64,000 bases of DNA. It comes from Caenorhabditis elegans (lineage: Eukaryota; Nematoda; Chromadorea; Rhabditida; Rhabditidae). The stretch lies in contig NC_003283.11 of the NCBI RefSeq assembly GCF_000002985.6, positions 1,674,001-1,738,000 on the forward strand, given 5' to 3'. Positions 57,543-64,000 of this stretch are shown piece by piece; position 1 is the first letter of the stretch; the number at the start of each line of letters is the position of its first letter. The notes beneath the pieces are model-generated. The model did no database searches and had not been told where the DNA came from. It saw only the letters and a list, made by a program, of their open reading frames with translations. The position numbers were made by a program, and so were the translations under genes.

Positions 57543-58600
57543 TATTTGAAGAGGAACGTTTTCTGAAAACATGAAGGTAGCCGGGCTAAAATTAGACTTA
57601 AATTGAATGAATGCTGAACGTAGCAGTGATTTAATAATTCTAATAAAAATCAAAATCACCCATGCGTTCGTCTTTTAAACGCATTTTTAGAAATTTTTTT
57701 ATTAGATTTTTTTTTTAATGTTTCGAATTTAATTGTGAACGTATTCAAATTAACCAAATCAGGTACACATTTTTTAAAAACTTGAGCATTCTCCTAGTAT
57801 GCTCCTCTCATACCTAGAGCATTTTTCATCTTGATAAGATGATCTGGCCAGAATGATTTCAATTTATGAATCACTACTTAAAATAGATATCTTCATAAAA
57901 AAAGGAACATATAAATCCAAAAAGGTCAGAAATAAAGAACAAATGAAAATGTAACTTTTCAATGAATAGTGGACGTATTTATACTAGAAAATTGATCTGC
58001 CAGCAACAATTACCTGCTGAACTAGAGTGTGTCTTCCTATTAAAAAAATGCGTACAACGTAATAGTGTGCAAAGTGTGAAGACGCAGCAAGTGAAGAGAG
58101 TGTGTTCTCCATTGAATATTGTGCGTTGCGATGGAGTTTGTAGCCTTCACTTTTCTCAGGAATCAAAGTGTGGAATCAAATGTCTAATTTGAAGCAACTA
58201 AGGAGAAGTTTAAGCAAGCCTATGTGTTGAGTTTTGACTTAAACTCAGGTGTAGGTCGCCTCCATGGCAGCCGTTTCTGTGTCTACTTAATGCTTAGATA
58301 AACTTTTCTTAATTGAGCTATTTTTTTGAGGCGTTTCAGTTTTCGGATAATATTAATATTTTTATTGGGTTCAAAAATTGTAATAATGCTATGTATTTTT
58401 TACGATTTTGTGAGCAATGAAAGCTTCTTCCAAAATCGAAAAATTTCAGCTGACTAGTTAACAAAGCAGCTTTTTTTCCAAAACGACTTGCGTCATTTTG
58501 CATAATGAAGAATGTTTCAATTTACCAAGTCACGCATTTCAATGCACAACAGCTGTTTATCTCACATTTCGTACTTCGAATAGTTGTAGTCAATTGCGTT
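57543..58600. other. spacer between GST and divergent 7TM gene
   Basis: AT-rich. No exon is supportable: the 76-aa frame at 57962-58192 is Cys-containing but lacks a signal peptide or family motif. Should contain the GST promoter on minus. Confidence 0.45.
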
Positions 58601-58620
58601 TTTTCAAAATTGTGAAGCTT

Positions 58621-60070
58621 GTGAGTGATTCTGGAGAATTTTTGATTTTGTCCGAGCAAAATGTGACTACTACAGTTGCTCCGTGGGACATTTTACCTCC
58701 GCGACAAACTTTTTCGTTTATTTTTTGGTATGTTATGATCAGTTTAATTTTGTTTGTGGGCATTTTGTGCAAGAAACAGGCGAGTTTTTTTAAACGGAAG
58801 TTAATTTTTTTTAGTTTATTTTTTTCCATTCATATTTTCAAATGCAATAAAATATAGGATTTACAATAATCCAAAAAATATATATATCGGCATAAATTAA
58901 ATGGCTGCATTTAATTAAATTCAGTTAGACTTTTAATCAATTTTTATTGCAAATTGGAATCAGACATTTGCAATTTCAATTTGGCCTGGTACATTTTGTG
59001 TAAATTGCGCAGCCGACACCTTATGGGAAATGCTCAACCTAGGGGTTCCAAGAGCAGGCTGTTCCGGCCTCACTGCGTCACTCAAGCTTCGTAGCTAGGC
59101 GCGCAACCCCAAACGTGTCGGCCGCTTCCAAACAACCACATCTTGGCACTACGTTGAAAACTTTAAATAGTTCAGAAGAATGAATTGCACATACACTTTA
59201 CTCATTTTTACTACCTTATACCACTAACAGCGGTAACTGACGGTGCCGTATTTTTTCGAGAGTATTATCCATGGCTATTATTTCATCTAGATTATCAGAA
59301 CGTACATCTTGGGCCAGGCTTGCTTTGTTTCACTAGTTTCATCATTGCCATTTTCAATTTTATTACAACACTGCCCCACGCAATCACATTGGCGTACGCT
59401 GTATTGCTAAATAACAAATGTGGCTTCAGATCATTGTTAGGGGAATATTATTGTGGATGTAAAGTTACCAGGTAGAGTTTTTTATTTTAAAAAAAGTATT
59501 TTAAAATTATTAAAATTATTATAAGTCCAGGTTTATTTCAGGCTAAGAATCACTTTCACTATCTCCTCGTTTTTATTTTTATTAACCATTCTTCGAGCAT
59601 TATCTTCAAAGCAAAAATTCCCTCAACTGAGTTTACAATACATTCGATTTCAAGACAGGTGCTATTTTAATTTGGTACTTTTCAATGGTCATGTTCTAGT
59701 TTTGGACACTATCAAAGCTACAGTAGTTATCTTAGTTTCAATCTGCCTACTCCGAAAAGTTTACGCGGTTAGGCATGGAAAAAAGTTGAGCAACTTGGAA
59801 TATTGTCACACGGTACACATGTTTCTGTATTTGTTAGTCTTTTGGGTGAGTGCATTAAACTAATTTAAAACTTCGAATTTCTCAATTCAGACGTCCACAA
59901 TTGCGTATAGTTATTCATTTTTTCGAAACATTTCGGAGACGGTGGAAAAAGAAATTGTGATTTCATTTCAAGATTCTGTGGTGCTACGTTACCTGTTTAT
60001 ATATGCAATACTTTTCTCTAAGCTTAAAAATTATAAGTTTAACAAAAACAAAGTTGTGACTTTATATTAA
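58621..60070 (+). CDS. divergent 7TM protein (copy 2 of 3), start unresolved
   Basis: Recognised exons: about 58621-58779 (TM1, YVMISLILFVGILCKKQ), 59176-59471 (TM2-TM3, ending CKVTR), 59542-59845 (TM4-TM6, with LEYCHTVHMFLYLLVFW) and 59891-60070 (TM7, LRYLFIYAILF, to the stop). Exon 1 ends CAG followed by GCGAGT, so intron 1 would be a rare GC-AG intron; copies 1 and 3 have a GT donor at the homologous phase-0 position. No ATG is in frame before TM1, so the start is on an unrecognised upstream exon or lost, and a pseudogene is possible. Relative to copy 1, TM4 to TM6 are fused in one 304-nt exon. Intron 1 contains the structured element at 59012-59122. Confidence 0.6.
59012..59122. other. 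GC-rich structured element, candidate RNA or small MITE
   Basis: Outer stem GCCGACAC / GTGTCGGC, a second stem GGGGTT / AACCCC, and internal hairpins (AGGC...GCCT; AGCTTCGTAGCT) give a multi-branched fold in a 111-nt GC-rich island inside an AT-rich intron. No coding content. It could equally be a small inverted-repeat transposon. Confidence 0.35.
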
Positions 60071-60254
60071 TAAAACACCAGCATCGAAAAGAAAATTAAA
60101 TGTAATGTTCGTTACGATTCAAACTTTCACCGTTTAAAATATAATACCAAACACTTATGAATTGAAATGAAGCACGAGAACCTCGTAAATTTAAGCTGCG
60201 AAAAAAACTTTTTCAAATTTTTTTCAGGTTGATTAAAACCCGTTTTTATGGTCT

Positions 60255-60602
60255 GAATCAGGGATGTGCGGCACATTTGCCGAGTTTGCCGAGCACGGCA
60301 AATTTCAAAAAAAAAGAAGATTTGCCGACTTTGCCGAGCTCGGCGAATTTTGAAATTTGCAGCACACATCAAAAATTTGACAGTACAATTTTGACCAAAA
60401 CTATTGATTTTTTTACCAACAATTTAGTAAAATTACACTTTTGATAATTAAGCAAACATACTACACGGAACTTATTCGAAAACCAGATGTTTGTTCAGAT
60501 TTCAGTAGTTTTGGTGCTTCAAAAAGCATTAAAAAATATAAAATTTTTCGGAGTTTGTTAATAAAGCACGGCATATTTGTCGAATTTGCCGCACACCCCT
60601 GG
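60255..60602. repeat. GGCAAATTTGCCG-type repeat pair
   Basis: Begins AGGGATGTGCGGCACATTTG with GCCGAGTTTGCCGAGC runs. A second end reads TTTGCCGCACACCCCTGG. Same family as 6635-6770. Confidence 0.75.
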
Positions 60603-60868
60603 TCTGAATATCTGGTTTGTTAGTTAAAGTTGCACATGCAGGGTTTTAAGTTTATAATATATTTTTTCTATATAATTTCGATTTTCATTCCGTACTAGCA
60701 TTAAGTAACTCTCCGGTAACACATATTTTCTATGAATGATCGCTAATGAGCATACCGTGGAGAATTTAGATGTAATCGTTTTTTGCATCTATTACTCTTT
60801 TCTTACTCTCAGTAAACTTCAAAAAAAGCGCTATACTTTGATTATACTTTTTTTTAAAAATACTAATA
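60603..60868. other. spacer upstream of str gene
   Basis: AT-rich, no feature recognised; probable promoter region. Confidence 0.4.
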
Positions 60869-62767
60869 ATGGGAACATATTCCCTGATAAAAAGCATATT
60901 TCAAACTTCCTCCTGTCTATTCTCACTTCTCACAAACTGCGTTATAATTGTCTTGATATTCAGTAGCTCTCCTTCAAAAATGGGAAGCTATAAGTACTTG
61001 TTATGTTATTTTTCTATGCTATCAAGCTTTGTTGCTTTTCTGGATTTGCTCATATCACCGGTAACTTATTTAAAAATTTGAAAACGTATAAAAGAAATGT
61101 TTCAAGTATGTCTACAGTTTTGGAAGCTGTGCAGTGACAATTATGGACCTGAGAGACACCATTTTCGAAAAACATTCAAACGTGGCTTTTTGCTTATTGG
61201 GTTTGTGATTTAGAATTTATAAATTAGCAAATTTTACAATATGTAGTTTTCATTTGTGGCAGCTTTGGCGCAAGTCTATTTGCAATAGCTATCAACTTTA
61301 TCTACAGATATTTTGCTCTTGAAAGGTAAGCTTCATGCTATAAAATATCTTACTTGCACAATCATGAATATTTTTTTGAAAAGGCCGCCTTCAATATTTT
61401 AAAGGAAAACGGTTGGTTCATTGGATTTCTCTATCCTTACTTGCGGGCATAATAGAGTCTTTACTCTTCCTATTCCTTGGTCCTCAAAGGGAACTGTCTG
61501 ATTATGTCAGGTTTGAAACAGGTTTTCAAACAGTAGTTAAAGTTAATTGGTTTTTTTGTAGAGCGAACTTAAGAGAGTTTTATGATTTGGATGTTGACAA
61601 AACTGTTTATGTCGGATGGTGGTATTGGAAAATGGAAAATGGAAATGTGAACTTAAGCGTTGACTACTTATTGAAATTTTTGATAATGAATATTTCGATG
61701 GTATTATATACTATGAGGAGCCATATTCCAAACAACTATATTTCAGATCATACCGTTTTTCACAATTGTTTATTACGGGACAAAGAGTTATTTTAAAATC
61801 AAAACGGTTTTGTCTCAAGGCGAAAGTGAATACTCACGAAGGCTTCAGAGCCAGCTGTACAAAGTGCTTGTTGCTCAAGTAAGCTTAATTAGAGGCTATG
61901 TACCGATTTTTATATAGTGTAAAATTATAAATTTTCAAGGTTCTCTATGCATTGTCGGTCAAAAAATCGTTCTAGACTGACAGCCCAAGTCGGGCACGTT
62001 AACAAAAAATGACAGATGATTTTTTACAATAGCTATTCGTTTTTGAGCTATGTATATTCGGTTATAAATTTTTTAAAGTTCAAAAACATAATGTCAACTG
62101 ACATTAGCCGTTTCAGACTTTTATTCCTGTCGTCTTTTTATTTATTCCAACTGGATTTTTCCTTATCTGCCCACTGTTTGGTCTAAATATACAATGGTCT
62201 AATAAACCCATAATAAGTATGTATTCACTCTACATTGCACTCGATTCGATTCCCGTGATTTTTCTAGTGGACGAATATAGAAACGCATTTTACAGTGAGT
62301 TGGAAGCTATTAAAAAAATATTAGGAAAAATCTGTTTCAATAAATATATCTAGTTATCATTGCTGACAATAAGAAGTACTCAATTTTTGACATATTTAAA
62401 ACTTAAACTAATTGGAAAATTCTTTAAAGAATTTTCATTTGTCTGCTCAAATGTGAGCTCATCGAAAACAATATGTGTTCACAAAAATATAAGAAGAGTT
62501 TAAAAATGATTACTTTTAGATACCGGTTTAAAAAATTTAAGAGAGACTCAACGGTTAACTTTAGTGTATTATTGTAAAGCCTAGGACAAATTCGTCTGGT
62601 AAATACGGCCCATAACTATTGGTATTACATTTTTTTTTAATTGAGTTTTTTTTTTTAATATTCACATAGAAATCCCACAATCATTTTCAGATTTCTTCCG
62701 ACGACTTTTTCTGAAAAATGAAGTGGCTTCTGTATCAGCATTTGACTCGAATTTGGCTATTTCGTGA
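60869..62767 (+). pseudogene. str-type 7TM chemoreceptor with a one-base frame break
   Basis: Eight exons: 60869-61060, 61108-61201, 61248-61326, 61384-61510, 61562-61700, 61747-61878, 62117-62294 and 62691-62767. They total 1018 nt, one base over a multiple of three. str hallmarks: SPSKMGSYKYLLCYFSMLSS after TM1; PYVYSFGSCAVTIMD; FIYRYFALER at the end of TM3; the YVGWWYWKMENG loop; RRLQSQLYKVLVAQTFIPV; and ALDSIPVIFLVDEYRNAF in TM7. In exon 4 the phase-2 entry reads PPSI and then hits TAA within ATATTTTAAAG, while the rest (KGKRLVHWISLSL) is in another frame. One extra T in that run explains it. All other junctions are clean, so this is a very young pseudogene, an allelic lesion, or a sequence error. 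Confidence 0.8.
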
Positions 62768-63196
62768 ACATTGTTCTTTCAAGCTCATATGTCTTTAAAT
62801 GGCATCTCAGGACACGTAAATAAATAAAAAATATTATTTTAAGTTTAATTGGTTTCTTGAAGAGTACTAAAAAAAGATAATAAAAGTTCATTCTTAACAC
62901 AAGTGTGAGCTTTCTTTTAATACACACGTTTCACAGTTTTCCTAATATATTCTACCAATATATGTGCCTCTTTGATCTACGAAATATTATCCCACGCAAT
63001 GTTATACTTCAAGCAAAGAAAATTTTTTATGTTTACATCAAATAGCACAGCCGATGATGAGAACCAAAAACGTCATCCACCAAAAATAATCGAAATTATC
63101 CAAAAAAATTGAACTCTTAAAAAAAATTGAATCGAGCAGGTGATTTTCCTTAGATATAAAACCTTGACATCTACATCAGTTCTGCCTGATGTACAT
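62768..63196. other. spacer between str and third divergent 7TM gene
   Basis: AT-rich, no feature recognised. Confidence 0.4.
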
Positions 63197-64000
63197 ATGT
63201 TTTGCAACTTTACCGAGTATCCACAACCGATTTCGATTTCTTTTAATTTTTCTGAAATCGATGCAAGTTTGCTGGATATTTTACCACTTGGATCGGAATG
63301 GATATTGCTAGGCTTCCTGTTTCCTGTATTTTCAGTAATTTTGTACTGTTACCAAGCTTGTAAAAAAGAAGTAGGTGTAAACTTCGAATAGATCTATTAT
63401 TGATGTTAACTCTTAAAATTGTGTTTTTTTAGAATTCGATATATTACTGCTTCTACCATTTTTGTTTAATCTACCCTATTGTTACTTTTTTCCAATTAGC
63501 GTTTTTGTTTCATGACATATTATTAATATCAACTTTCCACTTTTTTGATGGTAATCGAATTGAAATGTACAAATATGTGATATCCTTTCCCATACTGCTC
63601 TTTCCAAACTTCGTCACACCAACAATTCCTTACTCTATTACTATGACTTACGCATTATTTTTGAACTGGAAAATTGGAAGTGAAGTTTATGTTATGAGCT
63701 GTAAAGTTACAAGGTATACTGATAGTTAGAGAAATGAATTCAATAAATTTTTAGACTGAAGATATACATAATTGATGCGGTACTATTCATAGCTCTTTAT
63801 GCATTAAGATATTTACCCGACACAACTTGTAAGTCTACTGGTTTTTTTTCAAATTGCCGGTTTCCCGATTTGCCGGAAGTTTTCCTTTATGGCAATGTGT
63901 TTGTTTGCCGATTTGCCGAAAATTTTTATATTCGGCAAATTCCGATTTGCCGTTTGCCGTAATATAAATTTGCTAGGAGTGTTTAGAGGGATTTTTTATA
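63197..64000 (+). CDS. divergent 7TM protein (copy 3 of 3), 3' end outside window
   Basis: Exons 63197-63370, 63433-63713 and 63755-63828 join in phase. N-terminus MFCNFTEYPQPISISFNF, then ILPLGSEW before TM1 (LGFLFPVFSVILYCY). Exon 2 (281 nt) holds TM2-TM3 and ends MSCKVTR like its paralogues. Exon 3 starts TM4 (DAVLFIALYALRYL) and ends in a GTAAGT donor. The rest should lie beyond 64000. The 3' flanking intron is filled by a GATTTGCCGG-type repeat (63845-63985). Confidence 0.7.
63845..63985. repeat. TTTGCCGATTTGCCG-type repeat at window edge
   Basis: Several units of CGATTTGCCGGAAGTTTTC and GATTTGCCGTTTGCCG. Same family as the 38.2-40.8 kb satellite. Confidence 0.8.

Noticed and set aside
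57962-58192. 76-aa Cys-containing frame
   Set aside because: No signal peptide, family motif or splice support.

Overview
The window is nuclear DNA of a rhabditid nematode. It is most like a Caenorhabditis elegans chromosome arm, and chromosome V is plausible from the content. Short AT-rich introns end in TTTTCAG-type acceptors. Nematode-specific seven-transmembrane chemoreceptor families (srw, srh, sri, str) dominate. There are many palindromic and TIR elements of worm type, and one intron carries a degenerate TTAGGC tract, the nematode telomere unit. I rebuilt gene models by hand from splice signals and reading phase. In all models that look intact, exon lengths sum to a multiple of three, and paralogues share exon lengths (for example 213/144/135/124 nt in srw genes and 170/340/234/79 nt in the srh pair).

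Layout. (1) 1-6.9 kb, minus strand: three tandem srw genes, the first running off the left edge. (2) 8.6-12.9 kb, plus: a tandem srh-like pair. (3) 13.0-15.7 kb: a small orphan membrane-protein remnant on minus, then a truncated topoisomerase II copy on plus, broken by one frameshift and one nonsense codon. (4) 15.7-23.9 kb: no convincing gene; minisatellites, a Ser/Arg-type satellite, dispersed direct repeats and a composite repeat zone. (5) 23.9-25.7 kb, minus: an acidic low-complexity protein gene and a frameshifted downstream coding segment. (6) 25.9-27.3 kb: more of the composite repeat. (7) 28-51.3 kb, plus: six tandem srw genes that all rebuild to full length, with introns and spacers loaded with satellites, MITEs and foldback elements. 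(8) 51.6-64 kb: one sri gene, a mariner-like TIR element, three members of a divergent 7TM family (the last runs off the right edge), a sigma-type glutathione S-transferase on minus, and a str gene with a one-base frame break.

Functionally this is a chemosensory receptor array. The 7TM proteins are expected to act at the cilia of sensory neurons, but no ligand can be inferred. The GST is the only clear soluble enzyme gene. The most unusual features are non-coding: a four-copy repeat with a hammerhead-ribozyme-like core, two satellites with about 1-kb higher-order periods (one filling an intron of an apparently functional receptor gene), a 909-bp near-palindrome, and two MITE families with the same terminal motif but different interiors.
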